Below are positions 1 to 9,578 of a stretch of 64,000 nucleotides of DNA, piece after piece; the stretch's first letter is position 1; every line of letters starts with the position of its first letter. The notes beneath the pieces are model-generated. The model saw nothing but the letters and a program-made list of their open reading frames with translations. It ran no database searches and was not told the DNA's origin. Origin of the DNA: Streptomyces sp. NBC_00358 (lineage in GTDB: Bacteria > Actinomycetota > Actinomycetes > Streptomycetales > Streptomycetaceae); assembly GCF_036099295.1 (NCBI RefSeq), contig NZ_CP107976.1, positions 4,526,001-4,590,000 of the forward strand, in the 5' to 3' direction. Both the position numbers and the translations under genes were made by a program.

Positions 1-1448
1 CGGCCGATGTAGGAGAGGAAACTGGAGGCGAGCGAGTCGGCGGGCGGCTGTCCGTAGGTGTAGGCGTACTCGATCTCGCGGTACGGGTAGTCCGAGGTGC
101 CGCGCTCCAGGTCCTCGACGGAGGCGGTGTGCCCGTCGAGGCTGATCCGGTGCAGGCCCTTGTGGCCGGTGGCGTCGTTGAGTTCGCTGTAGCCGATCGC
201 GCCGGGGAGCCTCGCGACCGTGTTCAGCACCTGCTCGGTGGAGTCGAGTTCGCAGCGCACGACCGGTGCCGTCGCGTCGTCCTTGTGGACACAGTCCAGC
301 GAGGAGTTGGCGATCTCGCCGCGCCCGAGCACCCGGCGCTGGAACACCTGCCGGGTACCGGAGTTGGCGTCCCGGCTGACGAGCAGGACCGGCCGGTCGG
401 GTCCGCCGAGCTGCTTCCAGTTCCTGATCTCGCCGCGGTACAGACGTCGTACGTCGGCCGAGGACAGGTTCCTGACCGGGACGGCGTCGTTGACGACCAG
501 CGCGAAGACCGACACCGCGATCCGGTTCTCCCGCAACTGCGGCAGGTCGCCCGGCTTGGGGCCGTCGGAGAGGGCGACGAGGGCCGGTGACCCCTTCTTC
601 GACGCCTGCCCCGCCGCGTCGAGCTCGCGCATGCCGGCCGTGCTGCCGTGCGCGTCCACCGTGATCGTCGAGCCCGCGCAGTCGTGCTCGTACTTCCCGG
701 CCAGTTCGCGCATCACGGGCTCGAAGGCGGTGGAACCGGTGACGGTCAGCGTGCCCCGCTCGCAGCCGATCGGCGGCGGGGTGCCGTCACGCAGGACGAC
801 GATCAGGGCGAGCGTGACGACGCACGCCGTCAGCAGCACGGTGATCAGCCGGGCCGCGCGGCTGAACAGCGGCGGCTGGTCGTCCGGGGTCGTACTGCGG
901 TTGGGCCGGACCTCGCCGTCCCGGATGCCGCCGACGATCCGTATCGGACATCCCACGTCGCCGCCCGACAGCAGCACGAGCAGCTTGAAGTGCTCGCCCC
1001 GGTTCAGCGGGACCCGCGGAATGCGCAGGGTGCCGTTCTCGTAGCCGAGACCGGCGGCCGGGGTGAAGTGGTCCATCAGATGGTCGGTGCCGGGAGGCTG
1101 GGTCACGGACACCCCGCGGATGGTGCGGTCGGTGAACACCGCGGTCAGACCGTGCCGTTCACGGCTCGTGTAGTCGTCCCCGGCGATGCTCTGCGAGCCG
1201 TCGTTCTCGATCCGCAGCAGCACGAGGGTCGCGTCGGACATGCCGGGCACCTCGTCGAACAGCCCGAGCCGGACGTTCGCGCGACCCGAGCGGACGTCGT
1301 CGCCGATGGGATTGTCCATCTGGACCCGATAGCCGACCCTCTTGCGGCGCGGCACCCTGCGTTCGTACCAGACCATCACGGCGGAGGAGACGACGCCGAT
1401 GACGGCGGTTCCGACGGCCACGACGTTCTCTGCGCTCAGCCACTCCAC
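1..1448 (-). CDS. Membrane-anchored PstS-like substrate-binding protein (partial, 3' end off window)
   Basis: The reading frame enters from the left edge, so the C-terminus is missing; about 482 residues are visible. Hydrophobic segments lie near residues 8-27 and 200-219, separated by about 170 residues of a polar domain I do not recognise. From about residue 233 it resembles phosphate-binding PstS / PBP-like_2 proteins: TVTGSTAFEPVM, a 'LSSADVRRLYRGEIRNWKQL' segment and 'SRDANSGTRQVFQRRVL' are typical of that fold. The GTG at 1446-1448 is chosen because a GGGGGAG box sits 8 nt upstream; a second in-frame GTG at 1455-1457 is too close to it. It lies 177 nt downstream of the Ser/Thr kinase on the same strand. 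Unlike PstS it is not a lipoprotein and has no transporter genes beside it, so a sensory or scaffold role is possible (inference). Confidence 0.8.
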   Translation of the reverse strand, partial: MEWLSAENVVAVGTAVIGVVSSAVMVWYERRVPRRKRVGYRVQMDNPIGDDVRSGRANVRLGLFDEVPGMSDATLVLLRIENDGSQSIAGDDYTSRERHGLTAVFTDRTIRGVSVTQPPGTDHLMDHFTPAAGLGYENGTLRIPRVPLNRGEHFKLLVLLSGGDVGCPIRIVGGIRDGEVRPNRSTTPDDQPPLFSRAARLITVLLTACVVTLALIVVLRDGTPPPIGCERGTLTVTGSTAFEPVMRELAGKYEHDCAGSTITVDAHGSTAGMRELDAAGQASKKGSPALVALSDGPKPGDLPQLRENRIAVSVFALVVNDAVPVRNLSSADVRRLYRGEIRNWKQLGGPDRPVLLVSRDANSGTRQVFQRRVLGRGEIANSSLDCVHKDDATAPVVRCELDSTEQVLNTVARLPGAIGYSELNDATGHKGLHRISLDGHTASVEDLERGTSDYPYREIEYAYTYGQPPADSLASSFLSYIG

Positions 1449-1625
1449 GTGAGCCACTCCCCCGAGCACTGCGGTGCGGTCACCGTACGGCTCCGGCCGG
1501 AAACAGCCCACATACGGGAGGTGAACTTCGGCAGGCCCCCGTCGGCACGGCGGCCGGCGCGTTCACCGGGGGTCCGCGGCGGCTGCCCGCGGACCCCGGG
1601 CGGGGTCCCCTCGGCGGTCCCGGGG

Positions 1626-3740
1626 TCAGCCGCTCTTCGTGTAGGTCAGCTCGGCCTCGGCTGCCGAGCCGGTCTTCGCCCGCCGCAGCCGGCCGTCCGG
1701 CAGGAGCGCGATCTCGGAGGCGTCACCCGGCTTGCAGGACGGCGGTTCACCGACGGTGACCTGGGAGGGGCCGATCTCCAGCGGCCCGCCGGGCCCCGGA
1801 TCCGTCGAGAGGGCGGCCTGGAAGACACAGTGGTAGTTGCTGCCGTCCGCGGTGACCGTCAGCACCGTGTCGCCGACGCCGCCCTGCTGGATGGTCATCC
1901 TGCGGGTGTGGTGGCCGGTGGAGTTGTCGATGGCGGCGTCCCAGGTGCCGAGGAAGGCCTCCGGGACGGTGCCGCCCTGCGTCGCCCCGGTGCTCGGCGA
2001 ACCCGAATCGACGGTCGGCGTCTGCGACGCGCTCTGCCCCGGCGCCGTCTCCCCGGAGGCCGGGGTGGACGCCTTGGGATCGTCCTGGCCGCCTCCGCCC
2101 GCGCCGCCCTTCAGCAGCGCGTACACGCTGCCGCCCGCCCCGAGCGCGACGACCAGGGCCACGACGACGAGGAGGGCGGTGGACCGGCCGCTCCTGCGCG
2201 GGGGCTCCGGTCCGAGCGGGGCGGTCCCGGGACCGTACGGCGGCGTCGGGCCGTACGCCGGGGTCGGCCCGTACGGCGGGGTCGCGCCGCCGGGTCCGTA
2301 CGGGACCCCGGCGACCCCCGGACCGTACGGCGGTGTCGAGCCGTACGGCGTCTGGGGCGAGCCCCAGCCGGCCTGCGGGTAGCCGTAGGCCGGGTGGGCA
2401 GACCCTTGGCCGGGGGACTGCGGGTGCTGCTGCGGATACCCGTACGCGGGATGCGGTCCGGCCGGCGCGGCCGGAGGAGGCGTCGCACCCGGGCCCGCGA
2501 CCATCGTGGGGAGATGGTTCACGGGGCCGGGCTGCCCGGGAGGCGGCGGGGTGGCGCCCTCCTCGGACGGGGCGGGAGCGTGCTCCGGCGAGGCCTCGGC
2601 GGACGCGGCGGGCGCGGAGGAGGAAGCGGAGGGAGTCGAGGAGGAGGCGGAGGACGAGGAAGCGGAGGACGAGGACGAGGGGGGCGCGGCGGGCGCGGCG
2701 GACGGCGGCTTGGAGAAGTCCGGGGTGGCGGTCGGCGCCGGGGCTGCCGGTGGCAGGGCCGGCATCGCGGGAGCGGCACCGAGCGCCGGAGCGCCGGCCG
2801 GGAGCTGCGCCGGTCCGTCGTCGGGGTTCTCCGTGTCGAGCAACCGCACTGCGTGGCGCCCGAGTTGGGCCACCAGCGAGCCGGGCAGCCAGGGGTCGAG
2901 GGTGCGCCCCTGCGAGACGGTGTCCTCCGCGCCCGTGCGTTCCAGGATCTCGTCGAGACCGGGCCGGGCCTCGGGGTCCTTGCGCAGACAGTCGCGCACC
3001 AGGTCGGCGAGGCCCTCGGGGACGCCCGTCAGGTCGGGGTCCTCCTGCGCGATGCGGAACATCATGGCGTGCACACCGCTGTTGGCCGCCCCGAACGGAA
3101 GGGTTCCGGTGGCCGCGTACGACAGGACGGAGCCGAGGCAGAAGATGTCGCAGGCGGGCGTGACCCGGTCGCCGCGCACCTGCTCGGGGGCCATGAAACC
3201 GGGAGAGCCGACGAGCGCCCCGGTGTGGGTCAGGCCGCCGTCGGTCACCGTCTCCAGGGCCCGTGCGATGCCGAAGTCGATGACGCGGGGACCGTCGATG
3301 GTGACGAGGATGTTCGAGGGCTTGAGGTCGCGGTGGATGAGGCTCGCGGCGTGGATGTCCTGCAGCGCGTGCGCGAGGCCCGCGGCGAGGATGCGCACGG
3401 AACGCTCGGGCAGGGCACCGTGGTCGCGCCCGACGACGGCCTGGAGCGAGGGCCCCGCGACATAGCCCGTGGCCACCCAGGGGATCCCGGCCTCGGTGTC
3501 GGCGTCCAGCACGGGCGCGGTCCACAGCCCGCCGACCCGGCGCGCGGCCTGCACCTCCTGGCGGAAGCGGGCCCGGAACTCCTCCTGCTCGGCCAGTTCC
3601 GGACGGACGAGCTTGACGGCGACCGTACGCCCCCGGTCGGACCGCGCGAGATAGACGTGTCCCATCCCTCCGGCACCGAGTCGCGCCAGCAGTCGGTACG
3701 CCCCGATCTGCTGCGGATCCCCCGCCCCCAGCTTCTCCAT
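1626..3740 (-). CDS. Receptor-type serine/threonine protein kinase (Hanks family)
   Basis: A 704-residue protein. The N-terminal kinase domain (about 15-270) has the glycine loop GAGGMG (22-27), the ATP lysine K43 in VAVK, the catalytic HRDLKPSN (136-143), the Mg-binding DFG (155-157) and APE (184-186). A Ser/Ala-rich then Pro/Tyr/Gly-rich linker with repeated PYG-type units follows, then one transmembrane helix (about 521-543) and a roughly 160-residue extracytoplasmic domain with two cysteines. This is the standard PknB-like topology without PASTA domains, so the outer sensor is of unknown type. I start at the ATG giving MEKLGAGDPQQIGAYRLL because kinase homology begins at once; upstream in-frame extension is low quality. 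Substrates cannot be read from the sequence. Confidence 0.93.
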   Translation of the reverse strand: MEKLGAGDPQQIGAYRLLARLGAGGMGHVYLARSDRGRTVAVKLVRPELAEQEEFRARFRQEVQAARRVGGLWTAPVLDADTEAGIPWVATGYVAGPSLQAVVGRDHGALPERSVRILAAGLAHALQDIHAASLIHRDLKPSNILVTIDGPRVIDFGIARALETVTDGGLTHTGALVGSPGFMAPEQVRGDRVTPACDIFCLGSVLSYAATGTLPFGAANSGVHAMMFRIAQEDPDLTGVPEGLADLVRDCLRKDPEARPGLDEILERTGAEDTVSQGRTLDPWLPGSLVAQLGRHAVRLLDTENPDDGPAQLPAGAPALGAAPAMPALPPAAPAPTATPDFSKPPSAAPAAPPSSSSSASSSSASSSTPSASSSAPAASAEASPEHAPAPSEEGATPPPPGQPGPVNHLPTMVAGPGATPPPAAPAGPHPAYGYPQQHPQSPGQGSAHPAYGYPQAGWGSPQTPYGSTPPYGPGVAGVPYGPGGATPPYGPTPAYGPTPPYGPGTAPLGPEPPRRSGRSTALLVVVALVVALGAGGSVYALLKGGAGGGGQDDPKASTPASGETAPGQSASQTPTVDSGSPSTGATQGGTVPEAFLGTWDAAIDNSTGHHTRRMTIQQGGVGDTVLTVTADGSNYHCVFQAALSTDPGPGGPLEIGPSQVTVGEPPSCKPGDASEIALLPDGRLRRAKTGSAAEAELTYTKSG

Positions 3741-4107
3741 GGCAGTGCCCACCTTCCCCCATATGTGTGCAACAGACCGAGGATAGTGCGCCGTACGGGG
3801 AGGCGGGCGGGGCAGTGTCCCCGGTTCCGTCACGACTGGTGCCGTTTTGGTAACGGGCCCGACGTCCGCCGCCGGGGCGTCGCCGGGAAGGCCCGCCGGA
3901 CACGGCCGGACACGGCGCAGGCGCGGGCGCGGGAACGAGCACGGACGCGGGCAGCGCGGGCACGGCAACGAGCACGGACGCGGGCGCTGCGGGGGCCGGT
4001 GCCGACGCGTCGCCCCGGCCAAGCCCGACAGACTGTCGCGGAAAGCCCCGGACCGCAGACAGGACGCCGATACCGCGCCCGGTCCGTGGACATTTACGCT
4101 TCGCCGC

Positions 4108-5463
4108 ATGACCCCTCAGCCCAACCCCCAGACCGGCGCCGCCGTGAAGGCCGCGGACCGCGCGCACGTGTTCCACTCCTGGTCCGCGCAGGAGCTCATC
4201 GACCCGCTCGCCGTCGCCGGCGCGGAGGGGTCGTACTTCTGGGACTACGAAGGCAAGCGGTATCTGGACTTCACCAGTGGGCTCGTGTTCACCAACATCG
4301 GGTACCAGCACCCGAAGGTCGTCGCCGCGATCCAGGAGCAGGCCGCGACCCTGACCACGTTCGCGCCCGCCTTCGCCGTCGAGGCGCGTTCCGAAGCGGC
4401 CCGGCTGATCGCCGAGCGGACCCCCGGCGACCTGGACAAGATCTTCTTCACCAACGGCGGCGCGGAGGCCGTCGAGAACGCCACGCGGATGGCCCGGCTG
4501 CACACCGGCCGTCCCAAGGTGCTCTCCGCCTACCGCTCGTACCACGGCGCCACCTCCACGGCGATCAACCTCACCGGTGACCCGCGGCGCTGGCCCAACG
4601 ACAGCGGCGCCGCCGGTGTCGTCCACTTCTGGGCGCCCTACCTGTACCGCAGCCCCTTCCACTCCGACAGCGAGCGGCAGGAGTGCGAGCGCGCGCTCCA
4701 GCACCTGGAGGACACGATCGCCTTCGAGGGGCCCGCGACCATAGCGGCCCTCATCCTGGAGACGATCCCGGGCACCGCGGGCATCATGACTCCGCCGCCC
4801 GGCTACCTCGCCGGGGTGCGGGAGATCTGCGACCGCTACGGGATCGTCTTCATCCTGGACGAGGTCATGGCCGGGTTCGGCCGCACCGGCAAGTGGTTCG
4901 CCGCCGACCACTACGAGGTGACGCCGGACCTGATGACCTTCGCCAAGGGTGTGAACTCCGGCTATGTGCCGCTGGGCGGTGTGGCGATCTCCGCCGCCAT
5001 CGCCGAGACCTTCGCGAGGCGGCCCTACCCGGGCGGGCTCACCTACTCCGGCCACCCGCTGGCCTGTGCCGCCGCCGTCGCGACGATCAACGTCATGGAG
5101 GAGGAGGGGATCGTCGACCAGGCCGCGGCCATCGGCGAGACCGTCCTCGGGCCGGGGCTGCGTGAGCTGGCCGAACGGCACCCGAGCGTCGGCGAGGTGC
5201 GTGGCACGGGCGTCTTCTGGGCGCTGGAACTGGTGAAGGACCGGGAGACCCGGGAACCGCTGGTCCCGTACAACGCGGCGGGCGAGGCGAACGCGCCGAT
5301 GGCCGCGTTCGGCGCCGCCGCCAAGGCCCGCGGTCTGTGGCCCTTCATCAACATGAACCGCACCCACGTCGTACCGCCGTGCAACATCACCGAGGCCGAG
5401 GCCAAGGAGGGGCTGGCGGCCCTGGACGAGGCACTGTCGGTGGCGGACGAGCACACCGTGTGA
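4108..5463 (+). CDS. Class III PLP-dependent aminotransferase
   Basis: A 451-residue fold-type I, class III aminotransferase. Seen: a substrate-side 'SYFWDYEGKRYLDFTSGL' segment, the phosphate-binding 'TNGGAEAVENATRMAR', 'SYHGAT', the Asp of 'FILDEVMAGFGRTGK' that contacts the pyridine nitrogen, the Schiff-base Lys in 'MTFAKGVNSGYVPLGG', and 'YSGHPLACAAA'. Length fits the omega-amino acid:pyruvate / aspartate aminotransferase-like group; the actual amino donor (beta-alanine, taurine, GABA or polyamine) cannot be told. The start at MTPQPNPQ has no obvious ribosome binding site. The GntR/FCD regulator 171 bp downstream on the same strand may control it (inference). Confidence 0.93.
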   Translation: MTPQPNPQTGAAVKAADRAHVFHSWSAQELIDPLAVAGAEGSYFWDYEGKRYLDFTSGLVFTNIGYQHPKVVAAIQEQAATLTTFAPAFAVEARSEAARLIAERTPGDLDKIFFTNGGAEAVENATRMARLHTGRPKVLSAYRSYHGATSTAINLTGDPRRWPNDSGAAGVVHFWAPYLYRSPFHSDSERQECERALQHLEDTIAFEGPATIAALILETIPGTAGIMTPPPGYLAGVREICDRYGIVFILDEVMAGFGRTGKWFAADHYEVTPDLMTFAKGVNSGYVPLGGVAISAAIAETFARRPYPGGLTYSGHPLACAAAVATINVMEEEGIVDQAAAIGETVLGPGLRELAERHPSVGEVRGTGVFWALELVKDRETREPLVPYNAAGEANAPMAAFGAAAKARGLWPFINMNRTHVVPPCNITEAEAKEGLAALDEALSVADEHTV

Positions 5464-5634
5464 CGCCGTAGCGGGGGTTCGCCCCGGTGGGGTCGGCCGC
5501 GCGGGTCACCCTCGCCCCTTCGGGGGTGCCGGGGAATCCGCCCGCCGACCCCCACGGCGTATGGTGGCCTGCCCGAAGGGATACGCGAGTAGACACGCGC
5601 ACCCACCCACGCGACGGGGAGTGAGACCACCACC

Positions 5635-6330
5635 ATGGCCGGCACCGGCGGCACGGGCGCCGTAACCCGCAGCACCCTGCGGCAGCAGATCGCGGACGCG
5701 CTCCGTGACGAGGTGCTCGGGGGCCGTCTCCGGCCGGGCCAGGAGTTCACGGTGAAGGAGATCGCCGAGCAGTACGGCGTCTCGGCCACCCCCGTCCGCG
5801 AGGCCCTGGTCGACCTGTCGGCCCAGGGCCTGCTGGACGCGGACCAGCACCGCGGCTTCCGGGTGCACGAGTACTCCGCCGACGACTACCGCGGCATGAT
5901 CGAGGCGCGCAGCCTGATCACGGAGGGCATGTTCCAAAGACTCGTGGCCGACGGCATGAAGCAGGCCGACGACCCGCGCGCGCTCGCCGCCCTCGCGGCC
6001 GTCCGGCGCCGTGGCGAGGAGGCCCAGCGCGCGGCCAGCGCCGGCGACCTGAACATCCTCATCGGCTACGACCTGCGCTTCTGGCGCGAGCTCAGCAGCC
6101 TCTACGGCAACACCTACCTCGGCGACTTCCTGCACCGGATGCGGGTCCAGTCCTGGGTCTGCACGGTCCAGCATCTGCGCCGGGTCTCCGACCTCAGAGG
6201 CCAGCTGTGGTCCGGCCACACCGAACTGGTGGACGCCCTCGCCCGACGCGACGCCGACACGGCCCGGGCGATCGTGAAGGCGTACAACGAGCACGCGCTC
6301 GCCCTCATCGAGCGCCTCGACGCCCCCTGA
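5635..6330 (+). CDS. GntR-family transcriptional regulator, FCD type
   Basis: 231 residues. The N-terminal winged helix-turn-helix has the GntR signature 'LRQQIADALRDEVLGGRLRPGQ' followed by 'KEIAEQYGVSATPVREALVDLSAQGLL' (about residues 15-80). The all-helical C-terminal half (about 90-225), with 'IEARSLITEGMF' and a late 'LWSGHTELVDALARRDADTARAIVKAYNEHA' segment, is FCD-like and normally binds a small carboxylate, often with a metal. It lies directly downstream of the class III aminotransferase, so regulation of that gene is the simplest guess. Confidence 0.92.
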   Translation: MAGTGGTGAVTRSTLRQQIADALRDEVLGGRLRPGQEFTVKEIAEQYGVSATPVREALVDLSAQGLLDADQHRGFRVHEYSADDYRGMIEARSLITEGMFQRLVADGMKQADDPRALAALAAVRRRGEEAQRAASAGDLNILIGYDLRFWRELSSLYGNTYLGDFLHRMRVQSWVCTVQHLRRVSDLRGQLWSGHTELVDALARRDADTARAIVKAYNEHALALIERLDAP

Positions 6331-6365
6331 GACCCCCGGGCCGGGCCAGGACGACCCCGGTCCCG

Positions 6366-6447
6366 TGTTTGAGGAAGCCCCCTCCCGGCGATCGGGGGGA
6401 TGGGGGCCCGGCCCCCGAGCGGCGGACGGACCCCGGCCAACCGGGGG
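6366..6447. terminator. Hairpin-rich stretch after the GntR gene; part of a recurrent Streptomyces intergenic element
   Basis: Contains GGGGGCC/CGGCCCCC and CCCCGG-CCAA-CCGGGG stem-loops about 70-110 nt after the GntR stop. The motif GTTTGAGGA next to a CCCCTCC tract recurs in opposite orientation near 34415-34440. From memory, such elements are scattered through Streptomyces genomes. A terminator role is inferred. Confidence 0.45.
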
Positions 6448-6539
6448 CCCCAGTTGCGTACCGGCCTCTTCACAGGACCGCCACGCGCACTACGCTGCCC
6501 TGACCACCCTGCACCCCAAGGAGCAAGAGGAGCCGTCTG

Positions 6540-7190
6540 TTGGCCTGTGACCTGTGGTTGGTCCCGCTCGTCGACGTGCTGTGCCACACCCCCGACAACC
6601 CTTTCGCCGAGGAACTCGCGCTCTACGACAAGGTGCTCGCCGAGGCCGGACTCCCTCCGGTGCCGGTGTACGCGTACATGCCCGGCCTGTCGGGTGACGT
6701 GGCCCCGGTCGCCGGATTCGACTACGACGCGCTGCACTTCCTGCGCCGCGCGTACCTGCTCCAGATGTGCGGACTCGCGGTGGCGCCGGTCGACGAACTG
6801 GGCGGCGACTACGAACAGTTGCTGGAGATGTTCGAGACGAACGCCCAGCAGTCGCATCTGGTCTGGCACTACGACCACGCTGGCGCGTACGTGCCGGTCG
6901 AGTTCCCGCATCCGCTGGCCAACGACGAACTCCTCGCGGGCGGCGGCCCCCTGGGCTCCTCCCAGGCCCTGCTGCGCGAACTCGAGTTCGTGGCCCCCTC
7001 GATCGGCATCGACCCGGCCAATCCGCCGACGCCACCGCAGCCCCCGAGCGCCCCGACGGAGCTGGAGGAGCCCGCCGCTCCGGCCCCCTACGACGCCAGC
7101 CCCTTCGCCCGCGAACGCCACGTCTGGTTGGGCCTGCACGCCGCGGCGACCCGGAGTCTCGCGCAGGGTTCGATGATCATCTTCAGTTGA
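6540..7190 (+). CDS. Conserved hypothetical protein, 216 aa
   Basis: I do not recognise a family with certainty. The start is TTG, supported by a GAGGAG box 7 nt upstream, and codon use is strongly coding. The first 150 residues look like a compact globular domain (CDLWLVPLVDVLCH start, many acidic residues, no signal peptide or membrane helix). A Pro/Ala-rich linker (about 165-190) precedes a short C-terminal segment ending MIIFS. It sits alone between GntR and a convergent small gene, and is probably cytoplasmic. No function is assigned. Confidence 0.72.
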   Translation: MACDLWLVPLVDVLCHTPDNPFAEELALYDKVLAEAGLPPVPVYAYMPGLSGDVAPVAGFDYDALHFLRRAYLLQMCGLAVAPVDELGGDYEQLLEMFETNAQQSHLVWHYDHAGAYVPVEFPHPLANDELLAGGGPLGSSQALLRELEFVAPSIGIDPANPPTPPQPPSAPTELEEPAAPAPYDASPFARERHVWLGLHAAATRSLAQGSMIIFS

Positions 7191-7263
7191 GCCGCTCGGT
7201 GCGGGGCCCCGGCAGCGGAGGCCCCGCACCGGCCGCCCCCGGCGGTCACGGCGGCCCCGGCCG

Positions 7264-7554
7264 TCAGCCCAGCTTGGCCAGGCCCTTCTTCAGATCCTCG
7301 GCGTTCATGACGGGCGCGAGCTCGATACGGGCGCCGAGGCTCATGAAGAACGGCTCGGCGATCGCCGGGATCTGGCTGCTGTCCTGCAGGTCGAAGACCA
7401 TGTAGCAGGCGCGGCTGCCCTCGTGGGTGGTGAAGTAGGCCGCTTCCGGCTTGAGCCGCTCCATCGTCTCCTGCATCAGCTGCGGAAGCTTTCCCTCACT
7501 GATGAGCTCGTTGGCCTTCTCCGTGTCCATGGTCGCCCTGAGCATCACGCGCAT
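7264..7554 (-). CDS. Small conserved hypothetical protein, 96 aa
   Basis: Starts at ATG (MRVMLRATMDTEKANELI) with AAGGAG 8 nt upstream; an upstream extension lacks signals. The order of predicted elements, with a 'PEAAYFTTHEGSRACYMVFDLQDSSQIPAIAEPFF' core, suggests a small ferredoxin-like alpha/beta fold of the dimeric alpha-beta barrel kind, but that is an inference from pattern. No catalytic residues can be assigned. It is convergent with the 216-aa gene, with 73 bp between them. Confidence 0.78.
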   Translation of the reverse strand: MRVMLRATMDTEKANELISEGKLPQLMQETMERLKPEAAYFTTHEGSRACYMVFDLQDSSQIPAIAEPFFMSLGARIELAPVMNAEDLKKGLAKLG

Positions 7555-7760
7555 CGCTCTCTCCTTCTCCGTCGGTCGACGCACGCAGAGGCGGACAAAC
7601 GTGCGCTTCCAGGCTATTCCCCTCGCCGTCGGCGTGCTCACGCGGCGGCCCAGACGTCACTCTCTCCAGTGAGGCCTGGGCCGCGTCGACCGTGGGGCGG
7701 GAGCGCCGGGCGTGCCGGACCGGGCGGCGAACGCGCGGGCCGGAAGGCGGGCGCGCCGGA

Positions 7761-9578
7761 TCAGAAGACCGGCGTGCCGTCCTGCGTCAGCTTCCAGTTG
7801 GCGACCGCGAAGTCCGCCGGGTTCAGCGAGCCCTTGGCCGTGACGTAGTCGATCATGAGCTGGCGGATCTCGTTGGTGGAGCTGTAGGCGATGTCGGCGG
7901 CCGCGATGTGCGGGTAGCCGCTGCCGCCGTTGGCGCGGTAGTTGTTGACGGCGACGACGAAGACCTGGTCGGCGGCGACCGCGGTGCCGTTGTAGGAGAG
8001 GTTCTTGATCCTCGACCCCTCCGGCTGCGCGATGTCGATCTCGTAGGAGACACCCGCCGCGGTGTCGTACATGTAGTCCCAGAAGCTGTTGGCGTTGGTG
8101 AGGGTGGCGGTGTCCACCGCGGTACCGGACGGGACCTGGTGGTAGTACTTCGCCGCGTACTCCAGGTAGTCCTTGAGCTGGGCGCCCGTCAGCTTCTTGC
8201 CGTACAGCGTGTTGTCGTAGATGTAGAGCCCGGCGACGTCGCGGATGGTGACGTCGCCCTGCGGGATGTCGGCGGTACGGCTGAAGGGCGCGGCGACGGA
8301 GATGAGCGGCAGGGCCGCGTCGGCCGTCGACAGGCCGGTCGCGACGGCAGCCATCTGCACCTGGTGGATGAAGTCCATGACGGGGACGTCCTTCCAGCAC
8401 GCCTCCGCCGCCGAGAGGTCGGCGGTGCAGGTGCCGACGGGCGTGTTGACGTACTTCACCACCAGGTCGTGGTCGGCCTTGATCAGCCGGGTGATCTCGG
8501 CGTCCTCCTCGACGGTGTTGCTGTTGAGGGTCTGCGCCTTGGTGCTGGTGACCTTCCACTGGCCGCGGACGAGTTCGAGCTCGAAGTCGAAGACGGTGAG
8601 CCGCATGCCGTAGCAGTAGGGCTCGGAGAGGACGACGTCCTTGCCGGTCTCGGTGTTGGTGACCGTGTAGGACGAGACCTCCGTGTGGGTGTGGCCCACG
8701 AGGATCGCGTCGATGCCGGGGACCTGCTGGGCGACGAGGTTGGAGGCGTTCTCCACGTACGGGAGTTCGTCGCCGTACGACGAACTCCCGTCCAGGCCCG
8801 AGTGGTCGGTGAGGAACACGACGTCGCAGCCGAGCGCGCGCATCCGCGGGACGTACTTCTTCGCCTGCTCGACGAGCCCGGTGAACGCCATCTTCCCGGC
8901 GACGTTGTCCTTGTCCCACAGGGCGATTCCGGGGTTGGTCAGGCCGAGGATGCCGACCTTGATGTCCGGGGCGCCGGGGACGCGGATGCGCTTGACGGTG
9001 TACGGCTGGAAGGCCGGGCGCAGGGTCTTCGCGTCCAGCGCGTTGGCGCCGAGCAGCGGAAAGTGACACTGCTCCTCGAATCTGCGCAGCGTCTCGATGC
9101 CGTAGTTGAACTCGTGGTTGCCGAGCGCGGCGGCGTCGTAGCGCATGGCGTTCATCGCGATGGCCATGGGGTGCTTGGGACCCCGCTTGCCGTCGGCGGC
9201 GACGATGGGGTCGACGCGGGCGTAGTAGTAGGCCAGCGAGGTGCCCTGGATGATGTCGCCCGCGTCGACGAGCAGGACGTGGTCCTCGCCCTTGGCGGCG
9301 CGCTGCTGCTTGACGAGGGTCGCGACCCTCGCGACGCCGACCGAGTTGCCCTTGCTGTCCTTGTACGCCGCGTCCGTGTAGTAGTCCCAGTCGAAGACGT
9401 GGCTGTGCAGGTCGGTGGTGCCCAGGATCGAGAACGACCAGGTGCGCGGCGGCTTCGGGGGCTTGCGGTGCGCCGCCTGCGCGGGGGCCGCCGCGGCCAC
9501 GCCGCCGACGGCCACGGCCGCACCGGTGACGGCCGACTTCTTCACGAAATCCCGGCGGTTCAGAGGATTGACGGGCAT
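7761..9578 (-). CDS. Secreted 5'-nucleotidase / cyclic-nucleotide phosphodiesterase family (UshA-like)
   Basis: 605 residues. A Tat signal peptide is present (NRRDFVKKSAVTGAAVAVGG, cleavage near APAQA). The metallophosphoesterase domain shows TTDLHSHVFDWDYY, DAGDIIQG, LGNHEFNYG, 'DHSGLDG' and 'LVGHTHTEV', which supply the two-metal site Asp/His/Asn ligands. The C-terminal 5'-nucleotidase specificity domain includes 'NTLYGKKLTGAQLKDYLEY' and 'NNYRANGGSGYP'. It should release phosphate from extracellular nucleotides at the wall or outside the cell. A possible PHO box lies about 180 bp upstream, which would fit phosphate-starvation control. Confidence 0.95.
   Translation of the reverse strand: MPVNPLNRRDFVKKSAVTGAAVAVGGVAAAAPAQAAHRKPPKPPRTWSFSILGTTDLHSHVFDWDYYTDAAYKDSKGNSVGVARVATLVKQQRAAKGEDHVLLVDAGDIIQGTSLAYYYARVDPIVAADGKRGPKHPMAIAMNAMRYDAAALGNHEFNYGIETLRRFEEQCHFPLLGANALDAKTLRPAFQPYTVKRIRVPGAPDIKVGILGLTNPGIALWDKDNVAGKMAFTGLVEQAKKYVPRMRALGCDVVFLTDHSGLDGSSSYGDELPYVENASNLVAQQVPGIDAILVGHTHTEVSSYTVTNTETGKDVVLSEPYCYGMRLTVFDFELELVRGQWKVTSTKAQTLNSNTVEEDAEITRLIKADHDLVVKYVNTPVGTCTADLSAAEACWKDVPVMDFIHQVQMAAVATGLSTADAALPLISVAAPFSRTADIPQGDVTIRDVAGLYIYDNTLYGKKLTGAQLKDYLEYAAKYYHQVPSGTAVDTATLTNANSFWDYMYDTAAGVSYEIDIAQPEGSRIKNLSYNGTAVAADQVFVVAVNNYRANGGSGYPHIAAADIAYSSTNEIRQLMIDYVTAKGSLNPADFAVANWKLTQDGTPVF

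Noticed and set aside
648..4580. A 1310-codon plus-strand open frame across the kinase gene
   Set aside because: It is antisense to a clear Ser/Thr kinase and then out of frame with the aminotransferase; composition is Arg/Gly/Pro-rich, as expected of GC-rich shadow frames.
1747..5454. A 1235-codon minus-strand open frame
   Set aside because: It crosses the aminotransferase antisense and the kinase in the wrong frame; no domain is recognisable.
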